Of a stretch of 24,892 nt of DNA, positions 1 through 7,620 are shown piece by piece. Position 1 is the first letter of the stretch, and each line of letters opens with the position of its first letter. The DNA is from JBJXHG01 sp046160865 (GTDB lineage: Bacteria; Planctomycetota; UBA1135; GCA-002686595), in the NCBI GenBank assembly GCA_046160865.1, contig JBJXHG010000014.1, positions 1-24,892 of the forward strand, written 5' to 3'. The notes under the pieces were generated by a model that worked only from the letters and a program-made list of their open reading frames with translations, was not told the origin of the DNA and searched no databases. The position numbers and the translations under genes were made by a program.

Positions 1-22
1 TCCTTGATCTGGCGATACAGCC

Positions 23-50
23 GCGTGTGGCGCGTCCTCGCGCCACACGC
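23..50 (+). terminator. GC-rich hairpin, terminator-like, left end of palindromic element
   Basis: A perfect 12-bp stem (23-34 with 39-50) with loop TCCT is followed by TTTAACC. It could terminate a plus-strand gene lying to the left of the window. The identical stem recurs in inverted orientation at 438-465, so it may instead be the end of the repeat element. Confidence 0.4.
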
Positions 51-230
51 TTTAACCGGCGGGGACCCGTTGCCTCTGCCTACGCTCGACTGTGACCGTG
101 CAGTTGGCCCGTCTCGCTCAGCTGCGAGTTGCGTGGCGTGGGTGGCGGTGTGTCATCGCCGGCTGTAGGCATGTCCACCGTCGCATCCGCGCCGAGGAAG
201 TCGATCGGCAACGGCAACCTGCAGCCGCAC

Positions 231-330
231 AGTTAGCAGCCCGTGGTGAAAGTGCTTCGAGCGCGAAAGTGGTCCGTTTGTGTCGGAACCAGGAGCACGA
301 CCGCAGGCGAATCCTCGTGATTCGCCGAGG
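231..330 (+). repeat. Dispersed repeat family A, copy 1
   Basis: This 100-nt segment aligns without gaps to 24793-24892 with 89 identical positions, in the same orientation. It contains the core CCGTGGTGAAAGTGCTTCGA and a perfect 8-bp stem GGCGAATC/GATTCGCC (306-313, 319-326). Between the copies the 5-nt loop changes from CTCGT to GTCGA while the stem is unchanged. Positions 232-278 also pair with 355-400 (about 41 of 47 positions), so copy 1 is the left arm of a long hairpin. Confidence 0.85.
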
Positions 331-437
331 ATCGAGCGACGCCGTGCCGGCGCGAACGGACCACTTTCGCGCCGAATGACTTTCACCACGAGCTGTTAGC
401 CGTTCGAAGCCGCAACGGGGCCCCGCCGCCGATTTAT

Positions 438-465
438 GCGTGTGGCGCGAAGACGCGCCACACGC
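438..465 (-). terminator. GC-rich hairpin downstream of the ECF sigma/anti-sigma operon
   Basis: A perfect 12-bp stem (438-449 with 454-465) with loop AAGA lies about 60 bp past the stop codon of the minus-strand anti-sigma gene and is followed on that strand by ATAAATC. It may end that operon. Its stem is identical to the hairpin at 23-50, so it doubles as the right end of the palindromic element. Confidence 0.4.
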
Positions 466-526
466 TGGCGCTCCGTGCGCAAGCACGCTTCGCGCATGCG
501 AGCCGCGCGACAGACCGCGCTACGCG

Positions 527-1201
527 CTAGCGCAAGAACGCGTCCTCAGTCGACGACACGAGCAGCAGCACGCAGCCTTCGTCCGTCGACTGCACGACGT
601 GCGTGGAGCCCGGCTCGGCGCGCTGGAAGTCGCCAGCGTGCAAGTGCAGATCGCCGACGCGCAGATCGCCGGACAGCACGAAGCACTCTTCCGGTCCGGC
701 ATGCACGTGCGCCGGATACGCGGTGTGCGGCGCCATGCGCGCGAGCAGTGTGACGCGCTTCGCCGCGGCGTCGAGGAACAGGCGCCGCACCTCGATGCCT
801 TCGATCGCGGTGGTCTGCCAATCGCCTTCGCTCGCCGCGATGTTGGTGAATGGCTGCGCGGGCGAAGGAGTCGAGCTCCAGCGTCGCCACAGCTGCACGT
901 CGGCGGGATCCGTGAAGCCCGGCGCGGCCGGCGGCGTTTCGCCAAGCTCTGGAGGCGTGCGCGCGCGTTCGAGGATGCGGTACCGGACTCGATCCCAGAC
1001 TTCAGGGGCCGGCGCGCTGCCCGGTGCCGCGAGTGCGAGGTCCGTCGCGACCTCGGACACGGTCTCGAACTCGTTCCGGCACGCGCGGCATTGCGCGATG
1101 TGCTGATGCAGCGCGCGGGCCGGCGCTTCGGCCAGCGTGCCGAACGCGAGCTCGGCGAGCTGATCGCGTTGGTCGTCGTCGAGGAAGTCGTGTGCGGTCA
1201 T
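527..1201 (-). CDS. ChrR-like zinc-binding, cupin anti-sigma factor
   Basis: This 224-residue protein should bind and inactivate the ECF sigma factor encoded just upstream. The N-terminal half has the zinc anti-sigma signature H34-x3-C38-x2-C41. The C-terminal half is a ChrR-type cupin whose metal ligands appear as H165, H167, E171 and H201 (motif HVHAGPEECFVLSG). No membrane segment is visible, so it is a cytoplasmic anti-sigma factor. In the Rhodobacter RpoE-ChrR prototype the cupin half senses singlet oxygen or organic hydroperoxides; the same role here is inferred. The ATG overlaps the sigma stop codon by 4 bp (ATGA), which implies translational coupling. The stop is TAG at 527-529. Confidence 0.88.
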   Translation of the reverse strand: MTAHDFLDDDQRDQLAELAFGTLAEAPARALHQHIAQCRACRNEFETVSEVATDLALAAPGSAPAPEVWDRVRYRILERARTPPELGETPPAAPGFTDPADVQLWRRWSSTPSPAQPFTNIAASEGDWQTTAIEGIEVRRLFLDAAAKRVTLLARMAPHTAYPAHVHAGPEECFVLSGDLRVGDLHLHAGDFQRAEPGSTHVVQSTDEGCVLLLVSSTEDAFLR

Positions 1202-1812
1202 GACAGTTCTTCGTGCGCGGAATGGAGAGAGCGCCGGAGGCGCTCGAGACCCGCGCGGATGCGCGTCTTGACGGTGCCGAGTGGAGCGTCGAGCGCGAGC
1301 GCGACCTCGGTGTGCGAGAGCCCGCCGAAGAAGGCGGCCTCGACGGCGCGACGTTGCTCGGACGGCAGTGCAGCGAGCGCATGTCGCACGCGGGCGGTGC
1401 GTTCGGCGTGCTGCGAGGCGTCGTCGGGCGTCGGCGCGGGATCGCGCAACGACGCGATGTGGTCGACGTCGAACGAGACCGTGCGCTCGCCGGCGCGATC
1501 ACGTGCGCGGCGCAAATCGATCGCGCGCGTCCGGGTGAGCGTCGCGAGAAAGCTCGCCACGCTGCCGCGCGACGCGTCGTAGCGGGCAGCTTGCCGCCAC
1601 ACTTGCGCGAAGACCTCGACGAGAACCTCGTCGGCGCTGGAGCGGTCGCGCACGACAGCCAGCGCGAGCCCGTGGACTTGCGCGCTCGTGGCGTCGTACA
1701 GCGCGCGCAAAGCGGTCTCGTCGCCGTCCGCGATGCGCTCCATGAGCAGCGCGCACGGGTCCGCAGCCGGACGTGCGGACCAGGGTCGAGGGTTGGCCAG
1801 GGCGCTCTCCAT
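1198..1812 (-). CDS. ECF RNA polymerase sigma factor (RpoE/SigK-like)
   Basis: This 204-residue sigma-70 family protein has only the ECF-type domains. Region 2 spans about residues 25-105 (ALYDATSAQVHGLAL, then DEVLVEVFAQVWRQ). Region 4 spans about 143-195 and has a clear helix-turn-helix (LSHTEVALALDAPLGTVKTR). I chose the ATG at 1812 because the reading frame upstream of it is Arg-rich with no family resemblance, and because the family usually starts shortly before region 2. It is co-transcribed with the ChrR-like anti-sigma gene, which begins inside its stop codon. It likely activates its own promoter and possibly the divergent DUF4331 operon; that regulatory link is inferred from position only. 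Confidence 0.9.
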   Translation of the reverse strand: MESALANPRPWSARPAADPCALLMERIADGDETALRALYDATSAQVHGLALAVVRDRSSADEVLVEVFAQVWRQAARYDASRGSVASFLATLTRTRAIDLRRARDRAGERTVSFDVDHIASLRDPAPTPDDASQHAERTARVRHALAALPSEQRRAVEAAFFGGLSHTEVALALDAPLGTVKTRIRAGLERLRRSLHSAHEELS

Positions 1813-2018
1813 CGTGCGAGGTACGAGTGCGCGCGCGTCCGTGGATTCGCGGTTCGCCGGGATTTCGCGCGCGGCGATCGCCGTTCTACCACCGTGCTCG
1901 GACGACCGCCACGCGCGACGCGCGGGTCGCAGCAAAGTTCGCGGGAGATCGAGTCCGATCGCGCGGCGCCGGCGTAGGAACTGAAGCCGCCCAGATGCGC
2001 GCGGCACAGGAACCAACC
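1813..2018. promoter_or_regulatory. Divergent intergenic region between the ECF operon and the DUF4331 operon
   Basis: This 206-bp gap lies between two divergently transcribed operons and must hold both promoters. A GGAACT (1977-1982) resembles an ECF-type -35 element for the plus-strand operon. I could not find a matching -10 at the usual spacing, so no promoter is assigned. A weak AGGA sits 7 nt before the DUF4331 start codon. Confidence 0.4.
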
Positions 2019-3467
2019 ATGACCAAGCTCAATGTCTCGATCCTCGTTCCGGCCGTCGTCGCCGGCGCACTCGGAGCTGCGCCACTCAGCGCGTCCAGCC
2101 ACCGCGAAGCGCCGCACATCACCGAGACGCCCAAGGTCGACGCGACCGACTTCTACATGTTCCGCAGCTACGAGACCGGGCGGGAGGACTTCGTGACGAT
2201 CGTCGCGAACTACCAGCCGTTGCAGGCGCCGTACGGCGGCCCCAACTACTTCACGATGGACTCGGACGCGTTGTACGAGATCCACGTCGACAACAACGGC
2301 GACGCGCTCGAAGACGTGACGTTCCAGTTCCGCTTCACGAACACGTTGCAAGACCTCGCGCTCGACATCGGACCGGTCGGCAATACGAAGCGCGTGTCGG
2401 TGCCGCTTGCGAACATCGCGCCGTTCGAAGCGGGATCACTCGCTGGGCTCAACGTGCGCGAGAGCTACGGCGTCAAGGTCGTGTTCGGCGATCGCCGCAC
2501 CGGTGTCGCGCAGACGATCACGAACGCGGACGACGGTCTCTCGAGCTTCGTGAAGTTGGCCGACAACATCGGCAACAAGTCGATCGCCGACTACGCGGCC
2601 TACGCCGCGACACACATCCATTCGATCTCGCTGCCCGATGGCAGCGAAGGGCGCATGTTCGTCGGGCAGCGCAAGGATCCGTTCGTGGTGAATCTCGGTG
2701 AGACGTTCGATCTCGTGAACCTGAATCCGCTCGGGGATCCGGCCGGCGCGGCGGACGTGCTCGCCGACGCGAACGTCACGTCGATCGTGCTCGAGATCCC
2801 GATCAACTTTCTCGTCGCGAACGACACGGTCATCGGCGGCTGGACGAGCGCCAGCGTCCGTCAGGCGCGCATCCAGAATCCGGCGCCGAAGAGCGACGTC
2901 GCGAACCAAGTGACCGTCGAGGGCGGTGCGTGGACGCAGGTCTCGCGACTCGGCATGCCGCTCGTCAACGAAGTGGTGATCGGCCTGAAGGACAAGGACC
3001 GCTTCAACGCGAGCGAGCCGAAGGACGACGCGCAGTTCCTCGACTACGTCACGCATCCGACTCTGCCGGCGCTGCTCGACGCGCTGTTCCCCGTCACCGC
3101 GCCGACGCTGTTCCCGCGCAGCGATCTCGTGCAGGTGTTCTTGACCGGTATCCCGAGCCTGAACGCGACGGCGACGCCGAGCGAGATGCTGCGTCTCAAC
3201 ACGAACACGCCTGCGACGCCGTTCGGAAATCAGAACCTTCTCGGCGTGATCGCGGGCGACAGCGCGGGCTTTCCGAACGGTCGTCGGCCGGGGGACGATG
3301 TCGTCGACATCGCGCTGCGCGTCGTGATGGGGAAGCTGCTCGATGCCGGCGACGCGCCGGACGGTCAGCTCGCGTACACGGACGGCGCGATCGTCGACGA
3401 GACGTTCTTCGACGCGACGTTTCCCTACTTGCTGACGCCGCTGGCCGGGTCGCCGAACGTGAAGTGA
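2019..3467 (+). CDS. Secreted DUF4331 family protein
   Basis: This 482-residue protein starts with a signal peptide (about residues 1-25, MTKLNVSILVPAVVAGALGA) and is then exported. Directly after the predicted cleavage site comes the hallmark SSHREAPHI, followed by VDATDFYMFRSYE; both are typical of DUF4331. The start at 2019 is preferred because it gives the signal peptide; the same open frame continues upstream without family similarity. The biochemical role of the family is not established. It often sits beside sigma or TPR genes, and here it diverges from an ECF sigma/ChrR pair. It heads a short plus-strand operon: the next gene begins 8 bp after its stop. Confidence 0.88.
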   Translation: MTKLNVSILVPAVVAGALGAAPLSASSHREAPHITETPKVDATDFYMFRSYETGREDFVTIVANYQPLQAPYGGPNYFTMDSDALYEIHVDNNGDALEDVTFQFRFTNTLQDLALDIGPVGNTKRVSVPLANIAPFEAGSLAGLNVRESYGVKVVFGDRRTGVAQTITNADDGLSSFVKLADNIGNKSIADYAAYAATHIHSISLPDGSEGRMFVGQRKDPFVVNLGETFDLVNLNPLGDPAGAADVLADANVTSIVLEIPINFLVANDTVIGGWTSASVRQARIQNPAPKSDVANQVTVEGGAWTQVSRLGMPLVNEVVIGLKDKDRFNASEPKDDAQFLDYVTHPTLPALLDALFPVTAPTLFPRSDLVQVFLTGIPSLNATATPSEMLRLNTNTPATPFGNQNLLGVIAGDSAGFPNGRRPGDDVVDIALRVVMGKLLDAGDAPDGQLAYTDGAIVDETFFDATFPYLLTPLAGSPNVK

Positions 3468-3472
3468 GGAGG
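3466..3472 (+). promoter_or_regulatory. Strong ribosome binding site overlapping the DUF4331 stop
   Basis: The sequence GAGGAGG overlaps the TGA of the DUF4331 gene and lies 3 nt before the ATG at 3476. It supports the start of the small lipoprotein gene and its coupling to DUF4331 translation. Confidence 0.6.
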
Positions 3473-3475
3473 CCA

Positions 3476-3682
3476 ATGAAAAACCATCGACTCCTCGTCT
3501 TCGCGATCGCCGTGCTCGGCGCTGCTTGCTCTAGCGGCAGCAGCGGCGGCGGCACCGACTTCGACGCCTTCGTGACGGACGTCGTGCAATCCACGGCCGA
3601 CGACACGGAGCCCGTGCAGGTCAACGACAAATCGTTCGCCTTCTCCGAGGATCCGAACGCGTTCGACGACCTGTTCCAATGA
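3476..3682 (+). CDS. Small acidic lipoprotein, partner of DUF4331
   Basis: This 68-residue protein begins with a short basic and hydrophobic signal (MKNHRLLVFAIAVLG) ending in GAAC, a plausible though non-canonical lipobox with Cys18 as the lipidated residue. A Ser/Gly linker (SSGSSGGG) leads into a highly acidic tail rich in Asp, Glu and Phe. I do not recognise a named family. It is too short to be an enzyme. Its tight spacing behind the DUF4331 gene and its strong ribosome binding site suggest a small envelope partner of DUF4331; this is inference. The reading frame is real: it has a signal sequence, a lipobox and normal amino-acid composition. Confidence 0.75.
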   Translation: MKNHRLLVFAIAVLGAACSSGSSGGGTDFDAFVTDVVQSTADDTEPVQVNDKSFAFSEDPNAFDDLFQ

Positions 3683-3720
3683 CTCGGTCGAGCTGATCCT
3701 CCCGTTCCAAGGCTGATCCC

Positions 3721-3753
3721 GGAGCGCGGTGGGCTCGAAGCTCTCCGCGCTCC
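3721..3753 (+). terminator. Long intergenic stem-loop between lipoprotein and DUF4198 genes
   Basis: GGAGCGCGG (3721-3729) pairs perfectly with CCGCGCTCC (3745-3753). After one mismatch the stem continues with GGGCT/AGCTC (one G-T wobble) around the loop CGA. There is no T-run after it, so it is a strong hairpin that could attenuate read-through or protect the upstream mRNA rather than a classic terminator. Confidence 0.5.
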
Positions 3754-3775
3754 TCCCGCTCCCCGAGCAGATTCC

Positions 3776-4615
3776 ATGTCACGTTCTCCCAAGTTGCGTC
3801 GTCTCGCCCCGCTGTTCTTGCTCGCGCTGCTCGCAAGTGTCGCGCACGCGCACGACTTCTGGATCGCCCCAGCTTCCTTCCGAGCGGAGGTCGGCGCGCG
3901 CGTCGACGTGCAGCTGTATGTCGGCGAGCAGCTGCGCGGCGAGCCCGTCGCGCGCAATCCAGAGCGCATCCATTCCTTCCGCGCGCACGGTGCGGACGGC
4001 ACCGAGCTCGCGATCCCGGGTGTCGACGGCAAGACACCCGCTGGGTACTGGAAGCCTAGGGGCGCGGGAGCGGCGACGATCGTGTATCGCTCGCAGCCGG
4101 CGCTGCTCGCGCTCGAAGCTCGGAAGTTCGACAGCTATCTGCGCGAGGAGGGGCTCGAGCGCATCGTCGAGTTGCGCGCACAGCGCGGCCACGCGTCGAA
4201 GCCGGGTCGCGAGCGCTACTCGCGCTGCGCGAAGAGTCTCGTCTGGGTTGGCGCGCAACCTCCGACGAGCGCTGCTTCGATCGACACGGCGCTCGGGCTG
4301 CCGCTCGAGCTGTGCGTCGCCGAGAATCCGTACGCGCTGCAACCGGGCGCCGAGCTCTGCGTGCAGGTCACGTTCGAAGGCCGTCCCGTCGGCGGTGTGC
4401 TCGTCGGGTGTGCGTCGAGTGCCGCGCCCGAACGCGAAGTTCGCAAGCGCAGCGACGCCGAGGGTCGCGTGCGCTTGACGCTCGACCGCGAGGGACTATG
4501 GCTCGTGCGCGCGGTGCACATGATCCCGTGTCCAGACACCGCGGACGCCGACTGGGAGAGCTTCTGGGCGTCCGTGACGTTCGAGCTTCCGGCCGCGCCC
4601 GCAAGCGGACGCTGA
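3776..4615 (+). CDS. DUF4198 family periplasmic protein (NikM-like substrate-binding region)
   Basis: This 279-residue exported protein has a signal peptide (residues 1 to about 25, LAPLFLLALLASVAHA). The mature N-terminus HDFWIAPASFR is the typical DUF4198 start. A second beta-sandwich half (ELCVQVTFEGRPVGGVLV ... GLWLVRAVHM) also fits the family. DUF4198 domains are annotated in the periplasmic part of nickel or cobalt uptake systems and as stand-alone secreted proteins; metal binding here is only a family-based guess. The gene follows the DUF4331 and lipoprotein genes on the same strand after a 93-bp gap with a strong hairpin, so it may be a separate or attenuated unit. Its stop lies 4 bp from the convergent truD stop. 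Confidence 0.8.
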   Translation: MSRSPKLRRLAPLFLLALLASVAHAHDFWIAPASFRAEVGARVDVQLYVGEQLRGEPVARNPERIHSFRAHGADGTELAIPGVDGKTPAGYWKPRGAGAATIVYRSQPALLALEARKFDSYLREEGLERIVELRAQRGHASKPGRERYSRCAKSLVWVGAQPPTSAASIDTALGLPLELCVAENPYALQPGAELCVQVTFEGRPVGGVLVGCASSAAPEREVRKRSDAEGRVRLTLDREGLWLVRAVHMIPCPDTADADWESFWASVTFELPAAPASGR

Positions 4616-4619
4616 TCCG

Positions 4620-5657
4620 TCACGCGACGCGCGTGTCGTCCTTGAAGAGCTCGCGCAGGAGCGCCGTCGCGAACGACCCTTTGGGCAACGCGAACCGCAG
4701 GCGCAGCGCACCGTCCTCGGTCGTGATCGCGAGATCCTGTACCGCGACGCTCGCGGCGCGGCGATCGCCGTCGAGCCGGGCCTGCGCGAAGTCCGAGAGC
4801 GCGAGACCTGCGCGCTCGAGCAGCTCGCGTTCGCGCTCGCCGGGAGCGCCGCTCGCCGCGCGCATGCGCGCGCCGTAGATCGGCCCGCTGATCGCGATCT
4901 CGCCACGCTCCAGACGCTGCTCTTCGAGCCGTGGGTCCTCGACGTCGAACAGCGCGCCGTTCGCAGTCTTCTTCGCCACGTCGCCGAGCTCGAGCATGCG
5001 AAACCGTCCCGCGTCGATGCGTTCGGCGAGCCAGGTATTGAAGAGATCGGCTTGGAGCGCGGAGGCGAGCACGCGGCCGGCCCACGCCGTCTGCAGCGCG
5101 CTGGGCTCGCCTTGCAGGAGCGCGCGCCCGCGCGCGACGTTCTTGCCGCCGTCACCGAAGCGTTGGGGACCGAAGTAGTTCGGCAAGCCCGTGCGCGCGA
5201 GCGCGTGCGCGATACCGCGTGCACGCTCGTCCGCGCCGGCGTCGACGTCGCGCAAGCGGATGTCGAAGCGATTCGCGAGCAGGTGTCCGCGCCGCAGCTT
5301 GTGCGGATGGCGCGCGACGGCGAGCACCTCGACGCCGAGGCCCTCGTGCACACGCGCCGCGACGTCGTCCGTCGCGACGGTCGGCAAGTGCAGCGAGAAG
5401 CGCTGCGTCGTGACCGCGCGCTTGTCCTTCATGCCCGCGAAGCCGATGTCGCGCGCACGCATGCCGAAGAGCTCGGCCAACGCGCGGCACGTCTCGTCGG
5501 TCGTGAGCCCGGCGCGCCGGATCGTGACGAAGACGTGCTCCCCCGTGCCGCTGGCGGGGTAGAGGGGCAGCTCTTCGACTTCGAAGTCGGCGTCGCGCGC
5601 GCGCAGGACGCCGCGGAAGCCGGGCAGCTGTGGCGTCGCGAACGGAAGCGGCTTCAC
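4620..5657 (-). CDS. truD: tRNA pseudouridine(13) synthase TruD
   Basis: This 345-residue protein converts uridine 13 of tRNA to pseudouridine in the cytoplasm. The catalytic motif GFAGMKDKRAVTTQ contains the nucleophilic Asp78, and NYFGPQRFG is the second family signature; the TRUD insertion domain follows in the middle of the protein. Length fits the bacterial family (about 350 residues). The start is GTG at 5657, which overlaps the stop of the upstream DUF523-DUF1722 gene by 4 bp (GTGA), so the two are translationally coupled. No separate ribosome binding site is visible, consistent with coupling. Confidence 0.95.
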   Translation of the reverse strand: MKPLPFATPQLPGFRGVLRARDADFEVEELPLYPASGTGEHVFVTIRRAGLTTDETCRALAELFGMRARDIGFAGMKDKRAVTTQRFSLHLPTVATDDVAARVHEGLGVEVLAVARHPHKLRRGHLLANRFDIRLRDVDAGADERARGIAHALARTGLPNYFGPQRFGDGGKNVARGRALLQGEPSALQTAWAGRVLASALQADLFNTWLAERIDAGRFRMLELGDVAKKTANGALFDVEDPRLEEQRLERGEIAISGPIYGARMRAASGAPGERERELLERAGLALSDFAQARLDGDRRAASVAVQDLAITTEDGALRLRFALPKGSFATALLRELFKDDTRVA

Positions 5658-6634
5658 ACGTGGTTGCGGAGCAGGAGCTCCTTCGGGTGCGGCTGCAGAT
5701 AGCTCTGGCGCGCGAGGTACTCGATCTCGAACACGCGCACGTAGTGACGTACGAGCGTCGCCGGCACGAGCCAGGGCACGAGCGCGCGCTTGTAGTCGGC
5801 GAGCGTCTCGAGCACTTCGCGCCGATCGGCGGGGGACAAGCGCTCGCTGAAGTACCCGAGCATGTGCTCGAAGACGTTGACGTGCCGGCCGCGCGTGGCC
5901 TTCTTCGCGAGTGAGGCCATGAACTGCTGCACGTACGCGCTCGCGCGCTCGCGCCGCGCGCCGTCGTTGCGCGCAACGAATCGGCCGAGGCGCTGGTACC
6001 CTTCGGGCTCGTGCGCGAGCAGCAGGAGCTTCTCGCGCGCGTGCAGGTCGACGAGATCACGCTGTTTCCACGGCTGCGCGAAGGCATCGCGCAGCCGCCG
6101 GTACGCGAACACGCGCACGAGGAAGTTCTCGCGCAGCACCGGGTCGCACAAGCGGCCTTCTTCCTCGATCGGGAGCGACGGAAACGCCGCGCACAGCGCC
6201 GCCGCGAACACACCGCGGCCAGCGCGCGACGCGGATCCTGCCCCGGTCGTGCCCGCAGACGCCGCGTACACGCGCACGCGCTCGAGGCCACAGCTCGGTG
6301 AATCCTTCTTCAGCACGTATCCGCACAGAGCGAGCGTCTCGAGCTCCTTCACCTTGCGCGCGCTGAAGCGGCGCATCGCAGGCGCGTGGTCGTCGCCACT
6401 CTTGCGTCCGATCAGACGCGGCGGCGCGCTGCCGTCTTCGACGAGTCGCAGCGACTCGCGCGGGCTCGGGAGGCCGATCTCCATCTCCGGACACACGCGC
6501 ACGAACGTCACGTGATCGCCGAGGATGTCCGTGAGGAAGTGGTCCTTGCAGTGACCGCCGTCGTAGCGCACGCGCTCGCCGAGCAGGCAGCTCGACACGC
6601 CGATGCGGATCTCGTCGTCTGCTTGGCTCGACAT
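5654..6634 (-). CDS. DUF523-DUF1722 fusion protein (YbbK/YbgA-like)
   Basis: This 326-residue two-domain protein has an N-terminal DUF523 domain (about residues 9-155) with conserved cysteines in SSCLLGERVRYDGGHC (C16, C29), VCPE (C48) and LKKDSPSCG (C115), which suggests a metal or iron-sulfur site. The DUF1722 (YbgA) domain covers about 190-312 (DLHAREKLLLLAHEPEGYQRLGRFVA). The fusion is common in bacteria; its function has been discussed in connection with nucleic-acid or thiouracil metabolism and is not settled. The ATG at 6634 is clear but has no good ribosome binding site. truD starts inside its stop codon, so they form a two-gene operon. Confidence 0.9.
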   Translation of the reverse strand: MSSQADDEIRIGVSSCLLGERVRYDGGHCKDHFLTDILGDHVTFVRVCPEMEIGLPSPRESLRLVEDGSAPPRLIGRKSGDDHAPAMRRFSARKVKELETLALCGYVLKKDSPSCGLERVRVYAASAGTTGAGSASRAGRGVFAAALCAAFPSLPIEEEGRLCDPVLRENFLVRVFAYRRLRDAFAQPWKQRDLVDLHAREKLLLLAHEPEGYQRLGRFVARNDGARRERASAYVQQFMASLAKKATRGRHVNVFEHMLGYFSERLSPADRREVLETLADYKRALVPWLVPATLVRHYVRVFEIEYLARQSYLQPHPKELLLRNHV

Positions 6635-6800
6635 GTGGAGGAGTCAGTGTGCCGAGTCGCCGCCGTGCGGACCATCCGCTCGTTCGACCGTTGCCCACGT
6701 TGTTGGCGCTCGTCATACTTCGCGCCCCTTTCGGAGCCGAGCAGAGGCTTCGATCCCCTTGGTGTTGCGCCCGCACGGCGTTTCGCGTCCACGATCCGCT

Positions 6801-6805
6801 GGAGG
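6801..6805 (+). promoter_or_regulatory. Ribosome binding site of the DUF481 gene
   Basis: GGAGG lies 6 nt before the ATG at 6812. It fixes the start of the DUF481 gene, whose reading frame is open far upstream. Confidence 0.7.
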
Positions 6806-6811
6806 ACTCTC

Positions 6812-7615
6812 ATGATTCTGAGTGCTGTGTTGTGGCTCGGTGCGACAGCCCCCGAGCCCGTCCGTCCCATCGGTTTCGATCTCTCCGAGCCGCTGCCGGC
6901 CGCGGTCGAGCCCGCGCTTGCCGACCCGCCCGCGCTGAACAAGTGGACCGGATCGGTGAAGGCCAACTTCGCGATGATGGACGGCGACACCGACCGCACC
7001 ACGATCGGCGCCGGCGCCGACGCCGAGTACCGCCGCGAGAAGGACCGCACGACGTTGAAGTTCCTGTGGAACTATGCCGAGGACGAGGATTCGTCTCCGA
7101 ACATCACGCAGCGCCAGGTGCGCGGCGGAGCGAAGTACGACTACTTCTTCAACCCGAAGACGTATGCCTTCGGCGAGACGAGCGGCGAGTACGACCTGAG
7201 CGCCGGGATCGACCTGCGCGCAACGGTCGGCGTCGGCATCGGTCGGCAGTTCCGCGAGGACGAGCGCTGGAAGCTGTCCGGTGAACTCGGTGCGTCGTAC
7301 GTCGACGAGAACTACGTGGTCGACGCGGACGACACGGAGTACGTCGCCGGGCGTGCCGCCGGCAAAGCCGAGTACAAGCCGAACGACAAGGCCACGTACT
7401 CGAACACGTCCGAGATCTACACGAGCCTCGAGGACGCGGACGACAGCTTCGCACGTCTGGACACGAAGGCGCGCTTCCTGTTGACGGCCAGCATGTTCGC
7501 CGAGATCCAGTGGCTGTTCACGTGGGACAACACGCCGGCCGAAGACTCGGTCACGGGGCAGTCGCTGAACCGCACGAACGATCAATACCTGCTCGGCGTC
7601 GGCTGGAGCTTCTGA
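6812..7615 (+). CDS. DUF481 family outer-membrane beta-barrel protein
   Basis: This 267-residue protein has a short hydrophobic leader (MILSAVLWLGATA) and then alternating amphipathic strands rich in Tyr, Asp and Thr (TGSVKANFAMMDGDTDRT, YDYFFNPKTYAFGETSGEYD, LLGVGWSF). This is the DUF481 pattern of a salt-stress-associated beta-barrel. The C-terminal Phe (GWSF) is the usual outer-membrane insertion signal. The start is set by GGAGG at 6801. The leader is short and its Ala-Pro-rich stretch makes the exact cleavage site unclear. It is a lone gene: it diverges from the DUF523-DUF1722/truD operon with 177 bp between them and ends 25 bp from the convergent GH20-like gene. Confidence 0.82.
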   Translation: MILSAVLWLGATAPEPVRPIGFDLSEPLPAAVEPALADPPALNKWTGSVKANFAMMDGDTDRTTIGAGADAEYRREKDRTTLKFLWNYAEDEDSSPNITQRQVRGGAKYDYFFNPKTYAFGETSGEYDLSAGIDLRATVGVGIGRQFREDERWKLSGELGASYVDENYVVDADDTEYVAGRAAGKAEYKPNDKATYSNTSEIYTSLEDADDSFARLDTKARFLLTASMFAEIQWLFTWDNTPAEDSVTGQSLNRTNDQYLLGVGWSF

Positions 7616-7620
7616 GACGT

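Larger units (their letters stand above)
23..465. repeat. Nested palindromic intergenic element (outer arms 23-73 / 412-465)
   Basis: The outer arms are inverted copies of each other. Positions 23-73 and the reverse complement of 412-465 both hold a 12-bp perfect hairpin stem (GCGTGTGGCGCG) with a 4-nt loop, followed by an A/T-rich spacer and a CGGCGGGG..CCCGTTGC block. Inside is a second inverted repeat (232-278 / 355-400) around a small central hairpin (306-326). The left side carries an extra segment of about 158 bp (74-231) with its own short stems, for example 77-83 with 165-171 and 144-150 with 154-160. No convincing gene lies inside. It could be a MITE-like mobile palindrome, a structured RNA, or two terminators flanking a repeat. 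Confidence 0.75.

Noticed and set aside
92..379. Open frame of 95 codons across the left palindromic element
   Set aside because: It runs through both inverted-repeat arms, has a random Arg/Ala-rich composition, no ribosome binding site and no domain. It is a by-product of high G+C.
232..400. Integron attC site or CRISPR-like array
   Set aside because: The ends contain GTTAGC-like heptamers, but orientation and consensus do not fit attC. There is no integrase, cassette array, or set of regularly spaced direct repeats.
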